DNA of 64,000 nt from Neoceratodus forsteri (taxonomy: Eukaryota; Chordata; Ceratodontiformes; Ceratodontidae). Of the stretch, positions 53,387-63,934 are shown piece by piece. Location of the stretch: contig CM028132.1 of the NCBI GenBank assembly GCA_016271365.2, positions 590,619,001 to 590,683,000 of the forward strand, read 5' to 3'. A program made the position numbers and the translations under genes. The notes under the pieces were generated by a model that saw nothing but the letters and a program-made list of their open reading frames with translations, was not told the origin of the DNA and did not search any database. Position 1 is the first letter of the stretch. Each line of letters opens with the position of its first letter.

Positions 53387-53827
53387 CTAGGCCCTGGACA
53401 CACTGGGGAACTTAAAACGGTTTAAATCCCCCTAGCACTGTTTGCAGACAGACTACAAACCCCTTAAAACATTTTAACAAAAGTGTTTTTAAACCCTGCT
53501 ACATACCTAGACTGAAAACCATTTTTAAAAACATTTTGGAGCTAGCATAGTTTTACTCACAGGTCTGTCCAGGAGTAAAAACGTTTTAAGCTGTAATGGT
53601 TTAACTAAAACACTTCTAGCAGCAGTGTGTCCAGGCAAGCACAGTTCTCTGTGTTGGACTTAACACAAAATAGTTACAAGGAGAACAGGTTTAACACTAG
53701 CAGTGTGGCCACATTAAACCATTATCAAAAATGCTTACTGAGTAGTGTGGCTGCACTGAAATGGTTTAGCTAAACTGGTTTTAAAAACGGTTTTCAAAAA
53801 CAGTTCTGTAGTGTGTCCAGGGCCTTA
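53387..53827. mobile_element. Harbinger-like MITE, 435 bp
   Basis: Perfect 15-bp terminal inverted repeats: GGCCCTGGACACACT (53,390-53,404) and its complement (53,810-53,824). Flanks CTA and TTA suggest a 3-bp TWA-type target duplication, one base mutated, as Harbinger elements make. The interior is A/T-rich with repeated AACGGTTT-like motifs and no coding region. Superfamily assignment is inference. Confidence 0.75.
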
Positions 53828-55356
53828 AACTCCTACTGTATTTACAGAACTCTGAATACTCTGTCATCTGGTCCACATGTTCACGTCCATGTTAAACTTG
53901 TACCATGTTGTAAGCATAGCCTATGTATGTTCGTATCCATGTTAAACTTGTATCTTGAGCACTACGCCGGGACCTCATTAAAAATGAGCTTTGCTCAACT
54001 GAGTAGCCCATTCATTCATACTTTGATGATGAATAACATAGTGATCAATTGATTTGTTGATTGACTGGTTGATATCTCATGCACACACATCCAACCCATC
54101 ACATGGTTAGGTTCTCCCCTACACACACACACTCACACACTGTTCAGAGGAGTCCCTGACTTCCAATGGTCCCTGAATCCTCCCCATCCTCATTGTGTAT
54201 TCCATGGTGTTTAATGGTCCCTTACCCATGGTACCTATTCTTCCAAGCAGTCTCTGGTGCCCAGTAAGTCTCCCCTCTTACCTCTGACACTGGACCATGG
54301 GACAAAGTTTTGTGGCATCCAGGGGTCCCCACAAAGTCCAGGCAGTCTGTGGTAGCCTAGCAATACCGGAACACAGATTGGTACTGACTGACTTGGAGCA
54401 AAAAGGGAGCCAGATAGGCATCGGTACAGTTGGTAGTCCAGCAGCACTCCTTCTTTCTCCAGGCTGCTTGGTACCGACTGACCACGCTTACCTTCCCTAG
54501 GGTTCGGTGGATATCCATCTCCCTTACCCTGATTTGATATAGCACTGTCAGTGGTGTCGAGACTCCTCCAGCTGCTTCCAGTCCCACTGTCCTCCACTGT
54601 GAGACATCACTACTAAAACACCTCTGTTGGCTTAGACAGAGCTGAAAAAGCCCCCCACTGGCCTGACAGTTGATCATTGGTATCAGTGCAAGGGAGAAGC
54701 AGTGGACCACAGAATAGTAGGCCCTCAGAGCACAGTGCTTGCCCCATAGGCCTTTCCACTACCTCAAGGGCCTATTGGGCATGCACTGAGGTTCTGCTAT
54801 TCTGTGCCCCACTACTCCCCCTCTCTGATACCAGCATTCAGTAGGGGGGGGGGGACCTGAGTTGCATCTAAGTCTACAGAGGGATCAAAGATTTGGGACT
54901 CCTGTGCACAGTGATGGATCTTATTGCTAGCTAGGATTGTAAGAGTGGGTGCTGGGGCTGGGGAGGGGGAGGGGGAGAAACAGAGCTAGCTCGGCAGTTT
55001 GAGATTATAAAGCCTGGTAAGGGGCCAGGCTCCATGGGGGGCTACCTTTGGAAATTGGTGATGGTGGCTGTGTAACACAGACTATATTTTGAATCAACAT
55101 TACAAAGAGGTTTTCAGTCACTATGGTTCTAGTTCAGTGCATCCCTACAGTGATCCTCATTACACAGAGCTGAAACCTTAGCCAGATCTAGTTAGCGATG
55201 GCCAACTTTTGTTTCCTTTGAGCATTATAAACAACTAATGTGATTTCAGCCAATCAACATGCAGAGCCACTGTACCTCTTTATCATGCGTACAGTGAGCT
55301 CTCATGCAGGAGTGGTAGGAGGGAGTGCTCCACTTCAACGCCAGGGGAAGGATGGC
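53828..55356. other. Unassigned, with short local repeats
   Basis: GTTCACGTCCATGTTAAACT and TTCGTATCCATGTTAAACTT form a direct pair at about 53,880 and 53,930. (CA)n lies at 54,121. Weak tandem units around AATGGTCCCT occur at 54,160-54,230. GCACTGAGGTTCTGCTATTC is at 54,783. No gene is supported. Confidence 0.4.
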
Positions 55357-55507
55357 ACAATGGGCCTCTGAGGGGTGTCTCATAGTATAAGAGACTCCTC
55401 TGGTGAGATTTGGACAGACAGAACTGCTTTGCTTCATAGTCCTTTCACCCAAACCTCAGGCTCTGAGCCTCTTACTCTATAAGAGACACCCCTCAGAGGC
55501 CCTTGTG
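55357..55507. repeat. 151-bp foldback
   Basis: GGGCCTCTGAGGGGTGTCTC (55,362-55,381) pairs with GAGACACCCCTCAGAGGCCC (55,483-55,502), a 20-bp perfect core. Arms extend inward to about 60 bp at 75-80% identity, ending in a loop near 55,432. The shape is MITE-like. Confidence 0.75.
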
Positions 55508-55577
55508 TATTATAGTAACACAGAACAAGGCAACATACAAATAGAAGGTGGCAGTGGATCTTAGATTTGAAACAAAC

Positions 55578-55607
55578 ACTGATGAAGGCATTAGAGTGGA
55601 AACATGT
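55578..55607 (+). ncRNA. Hammerhead-ribozyme-like motif
   Basis: CTGATGA and GGAAACATGT, the invariant hammerhead blocks, lie 13 bases apart with a GGC/GTG-type weak helix II between, and a short self-pairing ACATGT as helix III. This is the minimal type I form of Penelope-like pLTRs. Helix I partners were not verified; no Penelope coding DNA is adjacent. Confidence 0.4.
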
Positions 55608-56920
55608 TCCTTCTGTAGTTCTCCATACTCTAAGTTGTACGAAAATTCCTTAAAATGAAACAAAACAGGACTGTGTTATTATTATATCCAGTTTATTTTT
55701 TCGTGGAGGCAAGACAACAACATTGTTCATAAAACTCATAATAAAAAAGTGTCTACAAGTAAGTTAAGTGAAGCATTAAAAGAGGTCTAAAAACAAATAG
55801 GGACAGAAGGCAACACAAAAAAGAGGATAGCCTCCCTGTGACTTCCCGCAGGGTGATTCACACAGGTTGCTTTGCACAGGGTGACTCACACCACTCCTGT
55901 GTGAGTCACTCACACATGCAGCCACTCTGCAGGCAGCCGCTAGAGTAACTGCTTTTTTATGAAACCTATTGTGCCCACCCCCAGTGATGTTTCTACCTGG
56001 ACTGCCTGCATCCCCAGTAGCCCCCTCACTTACCAGGGATACAGGTGGGCAGCAAGCTGACATAGTGGCCATGTTCTGAAGTCAGGTGCTGCTTCAAGGG
56101 GTTGGGCTGCAGTCCGATAGGCGAAGAGAGCTCATTATAAACACAGTCCAGTAGCTTCTTTTATAAGCTGCAGGCTGGGAGTAAGCTAGAGGAAACTAAA
56201 GGAACTAAAGTAAAGGAATGCCAACCGACAGGTTTTTCCATCAAACGGAAAAATGGTGGTGGGGGGCAGAGCTGCCATCTTAAAAGAACAAGTTGTTTTT
56301 TACATTGTTTGACATTATGTCATTTCGGATGGGGGGGGGGGTTGCCTCCACATCCCTCCATGCAGAAAATATTTTCCAAGACATGGAAGTTGAAACTTAC
56401 TTGAAACCAGTAGTCATTTGTGCTACAACACATAACACAAAAGGATTTACATGAAGGTCCTCACTCTTCCAGCAGTGCCAGTTTTTCCAGTTTTAAACTT
56501 TCATTTAGTAATGAATGAAACAAAATACAAAGACAGTGGTCATGGATGAGTTAATCATGAGGTTCACAGACATGTGTGCTGAAGACACACAAAAACGGTA
56601 GTCTTCTGTTAAACGATGAACGAGTCACCTTCCTTAAAGGAGAACTGCACTGAATCTGAATCTGAATCTGCTAGTCATGTATTCCTGTAGAATCCGATTG
56701 TTAAATACTGGTTCAGATTCTGTTACTGTTCAATCTATTCAGACTTTTTTTTGTTATCCTAGTAGGTGTTTCTAGTGGGCATGGTGGCAAGCAGGAGGAA
56801 TGTAGAAAAAGGCATTATTTAAATACTATTTTGACTTTAAATGCATTAGTGTCAACAGTAAGTGACATACTACAAGATTAAATAACTATTAACCCACAAC
56901 CATGTTGCAGTTTAAAACAC
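55608..56920. other. Unassigned sequence
   Basis: Contains repeated GGTGACTCACAC / GTGAGTCACTCACAC dyads near 55,860-55,915 and three GAATCT units at 56,656. No gene or element ends recognised. Confidence 0.35.
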
Positions 56921-57879
56921 TATGGGCTCAATTCTCAGATGGTTTTGAATGCCATAAGCCCCGGGTGCACCAAATGCACGGCAAATAGGGCTTATGCATT
57001 CCTGTGGTGGCAATCAGGAGTCTCACCCTCTGCACCACATGCGGCAAGTTAGAGCAGCTTGTTTCGCCTAACTTATTGCTGATATGTGCTATGACAGCCG
57101 GTAAGAGACCTGACTTTTTCTCCATTCTGCAGCCTGGGTTGTGTTGGTGAGAGAAACACTGACCTTCAAGCGCTATATTGTTCCCCTAACTCTCAAACTC
57201 CATGCCATTTACCATACCAGCAGTTGGATATTTAGGCAGAGTGGCGGTGTGAGCACCACTCTGCCTTTCTTTGCCTCTTTTGGGACCTGATCTATCAAGG
57301 TCGATTTGAAAATCTAAGAGTTGTTCCTCTGTTGAGGGTTTGGTATATTTCTGGACATCCTTACATTTGCAATATATTTGACTGCCATTTTAAGCTCAAT
57401 TAGGAGCAGAACTTTTCCAAGCTTTTCGATTGTCCACTGCTGAAATATAATATCTGTTCTCCCATTATTATTAGTGATTTATTGTTACTTATATTGATGC
57501 TGGGTGGTGAGGGTGATGAATGTGAGTTTTAGTTTGGGTCTTAGTATGGTAATGTTGATGGTGTTTTATTAATTTATTGAGTTGTGCAAGTTTAAGATAT
57601 GTGTTTAGGACTTGGGCCTCCCCATAGAATTAATGCTGTGTCTCTGCTGCATGGTATCCACCCCTTTGTGGATGTCCCCCTCTCGCGGTTGCAGTTCATC
57701 ATTGCCGGGAGGTGGGGATCGTGAGGGGGCGGAGGGGCATGCAGTGGGGCACTGTTGGCATGGCGGAGGAGAACAACATCGGGGTGGTATGGAATAGGAG
57801 GCACCCTGGAGTCAGATGGAATCTCAAGAGAGGCCCAGTCTGTTTGGTTGCTGTCCCCATGGCTCCCACTGGATCGTGT

Positions 57880-58640
57880 GGGCAGGTAACTAAAGGGCCA
57901 GTAGGCTTTGCCAGTTCCCTTCAGGTGTTGCTATGCAATGCCAGATCAATGAGGAACAAGACTGTGGTTATAGCGGACTTGAGTTCCTTGATCTGCCTGG
58001 CTTGCATCACTGAGACCTGGTTGGGGGACAACACTGGACCAGTATTAGCAGTGTCAGTCCCCGATGGGTACTCGGTGGTGCACTGTCCAAGGAGGGAATG
58101 CAGGGGCAGGGGAGTGGCTATCTGTTTTAGATCCTGTTTGAACTTCTCCATGCACCCAGTGGGTTCTGCCTCATTGTTTGAATATGTGGCAGTGCATGGG
58201 GGTCCAGGTTCAGGTTGCAGGATTCTTCTCATTTATCATCCTCTGGGACCAGGTGGAGAATTCCTGCAGGAGGTAGCAGATTTTGTTGCCGACAGGGTGT
58301 TGGAGTCCACTAGATAGTTAATTCTGGGGGATTTCAATGCCTGGATCAACGACAAATCCTCACTTTTCAATTATGACCTCCTCCAGATGATGACATCACT
58401 GGGTCTGACACAGGTAATTACCTCTGCCTCTGCGACCCAACAACACAGCCATACCTTGGACCTGGTATTCTCACTGGGGCTTGATGTTAATGACATCAAG
58501 ATTGATCAGGTCATTTGGTCCGACCACTGCACAGTGGTGTTCTCATTTGGGGTCCCCCTCGAGAGTCCTGCCCCCCCCCCCGTTGAGATGATTCACTGTT
58601 GCCCTTTAAGGGGACTGTCCCCAGAGGGACTTTTGGTGGT
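57880..58640 (+). pseudogene. L2-like endonuclease, broken
   Basis: LLCNARSMRNKTVVIADL (57,930), LACITETWLGD (ET motif), YSVVHCPRRECRGRGVAI, RILLIYHPLG, then after TAG at 58,314 ILGDFNAWINDKSS (GDFN), LTQVITSASATQ, TLDLVFSLGLD and WSDHCTVVF (SDH). All APE catalytic motifs survive, with a stop and frame changes between them. Confidence 0.75.
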
Positions 58641-59149
58641 ACAGGATTTTCTGGCATGAGTGCTGCATGTGCAACTGGCATGGGTTAGGCGGTGGCAGCC
58701 TGTTATGGGTCTGTTACCAAGTCACTCGATAACATTGCACCAGTCCGTATATGACCTAGGTCTTCTTGCTTGAGACCCCCATGGTTTGATGGGGCTCTCA
58801 AGGAGATGAAGACCAGGGGTCAGAAGTTGAAGCATTGCTGGCAGAGAACCCAGTACATGGAGGATAGACTGGCCCTGAGAAATCATGATAATGACTATCG
58901 GGGGCAATCAACTGTAACAAGGCAGAATTCCTGTCCAGGGAGATTGCTCTTGGGAAGAACAGACCAGCTCAGCTATTTCAGACTGTAGACAGACTGTTAC
59001 ATCCAGTCTGTCTGCAGTTGAGAAAAGCATTTTCAGCCACATTGTGTGAAGAGTTTGCTCTGTTCCTCTCAGACAGGGTGTCCTCCATTCGGGCAGGGAT
59101 CTCCCCAGTGGGATGAAATTCATCCCGCTGTGATTTACCCTATCTGAGC

Positions 59150-60570
59150 AGAGGTACTCCTACTGTATGGGGGGAGTTTGGGCCAGTTGAGGAGGCTGAG
59201 GTCACCAAGGTGATTTTGAAGCTGCTGCCCACTTGCTGTAAACTGGACCCTGACCCGACCTGTCTCCTAGTAACAGAGTTCGAAACCATCAGCCCAGTGT
59301 TCACAGGGATAGTCCGGTGCTCGCTGTCAGAGAGATGCTTCCCTGGTGTCTTGAAGGAGGCACTGGTAAGGCCCCTTCTGAAGAAACCATCACTCAACCC
59401 AGATGTCCTGGTGAATTATAGACCAATCTCCAATCTCCCACTCTTAGGGAAGGTTGTCGAGAAAGTAATGGCTCTGCAGCTCGAGGCACACCTCTTGGCC
59501 TTTGACATCTATGAGCCATTCCAGTCTGGTTTCAGAGCTAGACATTGCACAGAGATGGTACTAGTTTGGGTGCAAAATGGCCTCCTCAGGGCAAGGGATA
59601 GAGGAGAACAGTCAATTTTCATCCTTCTCGATCTCTCCTCAGCATTTGACATGGTGGACCACACTGTGCTTTTGGATCACGGTATTGTCTTTTGTGGACT
59701 CACTGGAACAGTCATCAAATGGTTTCTGTCCTGTCTCTCTGACAGGGGCCAAAGGGTAGCGTTGAGGAATTCCTCCTCCTCCCAAAGCCCCTGTCATGTG
59801 GAGTGCCTCAAAGCTCAACCCTTTCGCCGATGTTGTTCACAGTGTACATGCTGCCCCTTGGGGAGCTCATTAGACAATACAGTCTGAGTTGCCATTGCTA
59901 TGCAGATGACACCCAGGTGTATATGTCATTTGCACTAGAAGCTGAGAGTGCCGTTGATGTGCTCAACAAATATCTGGCCGAGATTCAGGACTTGATGTAC
60001 TTAAACTGGCTGAGACTGAGTCCAGACAAGATGGAGGTGCTAGTGATTGAGCCTGGTCAAGGCGTGATGGGGAGGCCTCAAGAGTGGCAACAGGTTTGGT
60101 CCTGGGATCCACTTCATTGATGGCCTCTCTCAGGGTAAAAAATGTGGGTGCCATCCTTGACGACAGGCTGACTCTGGAAGCCCAGGTGTCACCTGTTGTC
60201 AAAAGTGGGTTCTACCACTTAAGGAATGTCACCCAAATAAAGTCACTGATTCCACCCAAAGACCTGCCATCACTGGTACATGCCTTTGCGATGTGCAGGC
60301 TGGATTACTGTAATGTTCCTTACTTCAGGGTCAATGGAGGGACCCTCCACTGGCTGCAGCTAGTGAAGAATGCAGTGGCAAGATTGCTGGTAGGTTTACC
60401 AAAATACTGCCATGTGACCTTGGTCCTACCAGATCTGCACTGGCTGCTGGTCAGGTGGAGGGTTCTCTTCAAGGTGGGCTTGCTCACCCATAAGGCCTTA
60501 TACGGCCTGGGCCCTGGTTACCTGTCTGACCTCCTTACTCCAGCTGTCCCAGTATGTTCCCTCTAGTCCT
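59150..60570 (+). pseudogene. L2-like reverse transcriptase, broken
   Basis: ALVRPLLKKPSLNPDVLVNY then RPISNLPLLGKVVEK (59,365), YEPFQSGFRARHCTEM, ILLDLSSAFDMVDHTVLLDH (59,620), [20 protein letters not shown] (59,800; SS in place of GS), [13 protein letters not shown] (catalytic DD kept, 59,893), [28 protein letters not shown] (60,281) and LQLVKNAVARLLVGLPK. Breaks are near 59,790, 60,085 and elsewhere. Confidence 0.8.
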
Positions 60571-61085
60571 GCACTGAAGGCCTCTTGGCAATTCTGAGGG
60601 CCAGGCTGAAAACCTCGGGGGATCGTTCCTTCGAGGTGACCGGCCGGCCCTCTGGAATTCGCTGCCAAGATCCTTGAGGGAGGCCTCAATGGTGGAGTTT
60701 TTTAAGGGAGGCCTGAAGAATTATCTTTTTAACAAAGCTTTTGATAACAGTTTTTAATTTATAGTGAGTTTATGTAGAATTTTAATATGAATGTTACGGT
60801 CTATGTTTTTCCTGAACCCTGCCTACATTTGTAATGGCGCCCAGAGCCTCCAGGATTGGGCGTGAAAATACAAATAAACTTTTACTTACTTACTAAATTT
60901 GGCAACCTTTTTATAGGGTTTGCGCCATGTATTTGGCACAAGCCACCGTAAAAAGGGTACACTGTTGCAAAGGCACAAAATCTTCTAGAATCGGGTGCAC
61001 CATGTGACAAAGTGTTCGGGGCAGGGCAGAGTTTGACACAGAGCTTGTGAAAGCCCTGCACCAGCCTTTGAGAATTGAGCCCTAT

Positions 61086-61824
61086 GCCTCATTTCTGATC
61101 TTAATTGCTTTCTCTACCCTGTGCTGTTGCATGGCATCAAGATTTGAAAATGTTTTATACAGTATTTTAAACAGCAATATTGTTGTGGGTTAATTTTTCT
61201 ATAGTCCTCCAGCATATCCTCACAAAGTCTAGCAACATAATAATGTGAAAAATGGGATCGCCTTGCAGCAGAACCTGTTTCATTTCAAATTTTATAATCT
61301 GTCTGATACAGCCTAATATGAGCACTGAATACATAACAAGTAAAATATTTGAAGTGATCCTCTAATTGGGATCCACAGCCAACATTTAAAGACATGGTCA
61401 TTTTGGCAAGCCACACACCTCCCTGAGGAAGAGTCAGCATGACTTGAATTGCCAGGGTTTTTACAACTGCTGCCCCTGTCTTACATACTTGTATTTGTAG
61501 CACCTTACCACCTGAGTACTTCAGATTTATTGTTGTTGCATCATAACAGCAGCACGTCTGAACTTCTTGTGTGTGCCATAGAAGTTGTCGGTTGATTGGC
61601 ACACAGGGGGCAATGGAGGCCATTATCTGTCCCTATGGAACAATGCTCACCTATCTCTTAGGACCAACTGACCAATCCCTTTGTATGTTTCTATAACTAA
61701 TACCTTCACAGATTAATATATTTTATAGAAACATTGGGTGAATGTGCTTACTGTTGCTACGAGCATACTTATTAGAAGCGATCAGATGTTTGTATGCAGA
61801 ATAAAATGCTCAACATAAGTGTAT
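61086..61824. other. Unassigned sequence
   Basis: No recognised feature. It may be upstream Penelope-like DNA, but nothing proves it. Confidence 0.3.
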
Positions 61825-62135
61825 AGGGGATGTGCTCTTACCAAACCAACCTAACCCACAGAGATCAAACTTTCTTGTCTATATGTCCCATCATTGTGAG
61901 AACTAGTGGTCTTACAGAACCTCTCTCCCTATACATTGACATCCACATCAAGGATATAGTTTGTTTTTTACGTATGTTAAGGACACTATTGAGGTACTTA
62001 ACCTCTTGGCAGATGTTCAGTTTGACAAGAATTGTTATTTTGTCACACAGGATGTAGGACCCCTATATGCAAACAGGATTCATTATGGTGGCCCAGAAGC
62101 CATGCATAGGTGGTTAACATCTGAAACAGTATAGC
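61825..62135 (+). pseudogene. Penelope-like reverse transcriptase fragment
   Basis: One frame reads PIIVRTSGLTEPLSLYIDIH then IKDIV; the next reads DTIEVLNLLADVQFDKNCYF, VTQDVGPLYANRIHYGG and MHRWL. These match the Penelope-like RT order: RPIVSG...LxEPLSxxxD, then DTxxxLxxL, then the catalytic DVxSLYTxIPHxxG. One frameshift near 61,975 separates them. It is too short to link to the 38.7-kb nuclease. Confidence 0.65.
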
Positions 62136-62245
62136 CTCTTAACCATTTGAGAAGGACTGCTGGAAATTCTTTCACACAGAAAGGGTGGTGGATATTTTAG
62201 AACCACGTACCAGATTAGGTGACGGAATCAAAAATCTTTTACATG

Positions 62246-62345
62246 TTTTTTTTTTTTATACTCTTTTTATTGATCATTCCAATTGTACATGTTCAACATA
62301 ATACATTACTGAGTGCAGTGCCATAACTTTTTATAACATGTAAAT
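62246..62345 (-). mobile_element. Probable L1-type 3' end (antisense)
   Basis: A T13 run (62,246-62,258) followed by ATACTCTTTTTATTGATCAT reads on the minus strand as an AATAAAAAGAGTAT ending plus poly-A. Only the tail is recognisable. Confidence 0.4.
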
Positions 62346-62899
62346 ATTAATTACACTTCATCTATGCATAGTTATATATACCTGTATAGAATGAATCTCA
62401 CTACTGTTTCTTTAGGTCTAATAAGAGAGTATGAGAAACATATTAATAAAAAACCGTGGCCCAGATATTCAAACTGCGCCAGGCTGTGGCGCAAGCTTGG
62501 GCGCAGTTCAACTTGGCTGCACAGGGGTGTGGCCTGGGTGATATTCAAAGGAGCTGCGCCATGGCTCAGCAGCTTTGAATATCGTACCCTGGCCACCCCC
62601 ACTGTGCATGGCGCAGTGGCACTGCGCCAGCGCAAGTGGCCAGAGTGGAGCATGGAGATGCGCTAGCGCAAGTGCCATTGCGCCATTCACAGCACCCACG
62701 ATATTCAAAAGGTGGCATGCAAATGGAGCCATAATTTATGCAAGGCACACATGAGTCCATTTGCATGTCATTATGGCCCCATTTTCATGCAGGTGCGCCA
62801 ATCCCCGAAGACTTGTGCCTGGCGCCCTGCCAGGCAGCAGCCATTGGGGACCGATGCCCCCTGCAGCCCGATCGCAGACATTTGTTTAAAAATAAAGTC

Positions 62900-63545
62900 C
62901 CTGTCCTATATCCCTGGTGGTCCAGTGGCCTATGTGCCCAATCGCGGGCATCCGTTATAATAACCCCCCCCCAGTCCAATATCCCTGGTGGTCCAGTGGA
63001 CCTATGTGCCCGATCGCGGACATCAGTGTAAATAACACCCCCCATCCAATATCCCTGGTGGTCCAGTGGACCGAATGCTGCCCGATCGCAGGCATCTGTG
63101 TAAATAAAAAAAAAAAACCATCCAATATCCCTGGTGGTCCAGTGGACCTATGTGCCCGATCGCGGGCATCAGTGTAAATAACCCCCCCCTGGACAATATC
63201 CCTGGTGGTCCAGTGGACCGAATGCTGTCCGATCACGGGCATCAGTGTAAATAAACACCTCCCCAGCCAATATCCCTGATGATCCAGTGGACCGAATGCT
63301 GCCCAATCGCGGGCATCAGTGTAAATAAACCCCCACCCCCGTCTAATATCCCTGGTGGTCCAGTGGACCGAATGCTGCCCGATCATGGGTATCAGTGTAA
63401 ATAAACCCCCCCAGCCAATATCCCTGGTGGTCCAGTGGACCGAATGCTGCCCGATCATGGGCATCAGTGTAAATAAACCCCCCCCAATATCCCTGGTGGT
63501 TCAGTGGCCGAATGCTGCCCGATCGTGGGCATCTGTGTAACAGAA
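62900..63545 (+). repeat. Minisatellite, about 70-bp units, nine copies
   Basis: Unit: ATCCCTGGTGGTCCAGTGG, CCGAATGCTGCCCGATCG, CGGGCATCAGTGTAAATAAA and a C-run. Units differ by a few percent, so the array is fairly young or homogenised. The long minus-strand open frame of repeated GQHSVHWTTRDI is an artefact. Confidence 0.9.
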
Positions 63546-63550
63546 CATGT

Positions 63551-63934
63551 CCTATTACCCTGGTGGTCTAGGGTACCCCCCTCCCCACCCACTGAGCCTC
63601 ACCGCCCCGCTCCCCCCGGTCAGCCGGCAGGTGGCAGCACCCCACCCACCTGCCGCCCCGCCGCCCGCCGACTGACACCTCGGTAGGGCTGCACGCCCAT
63701 TGGTTCACAGCATGATTCATTCATTCACATATCTGGAATGTGCAGTACGGTAGGGGCTGCCGCCCATTGGCTCACGCTGAACCAATGGGCGTGCAGCCCA
63801 AAGGTGTCAGGCAGCAGGCGGCGGGCGGCAGGCGGGTGGAGTGCTGCCGCCTGCTGGCTGACCAGGAGGGCGGGTGGTGGGGGCCTCAGTGGGTGGGTGG
63901 GGAGGGGGGTACCCTAGACCACCAGGGTAATAGG
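63551..63934. repeat. 384-bp palindrome with 163-bp arms
   Basis: The left arm 63,551-63,713 and right arm 63,772-63,934 are inverted copies. CCTATTACCC pairs with GGGTAATAGG at the outer ends, and GGCTGCACGCCCATTGGTTC with its complement at the inner ends. The centre is 63,742-63,743. The 58-bp loop carries GGCTGCCGCCCATTGGCTC, a further copy of the inner arm end. Arms are very G/C-rich. Confidence 0.88.

Larger units (their letters stand above)
57600..60893 (+). mobile_element. L2-like LINE, nearly complete, inactive
   Basis: Endonuclease, RT and the 3' end are present in order. The 3' end reads GGCGCCCAGAGCCTCC, GGATTGGGCGTGAAAATAC and AAATAAACTTTTACTTACTT. It belongs to the same clade as the 42.5-kb fragment (shared [11 protein letters not shown] / LNPDKSEVLVV). 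The 5' boundary inside the MITE is uncertain (57,300-57,700). Confidence 0.8.
56921..61085. mobile_element. MITE-like DNA transposon split by an L2-like LINE
   Basis: GGGCTCAATTCTCA (56,924-56,937) and its exact complement (61,069-61,082) form 14-bp terminal repeats, each flanked outside by TAT. GGTGCACC occurs inside both ends (56,970 and 61,004). The interior is occupied by the LINE that ends at 60,893. Without the LINE the element would be roughly 0.5-0.9 kb. No transposase remains. Confidence 0.65.

Noticed and set aside
62955..63464. 169-codon minus-strand open frame of repeated GQHSVHWTTRDI units
   Set aside because: It is the translation of the minisatellite. Unit lengths are near multiples of three by chance, and no start context or conservation supports a protein.
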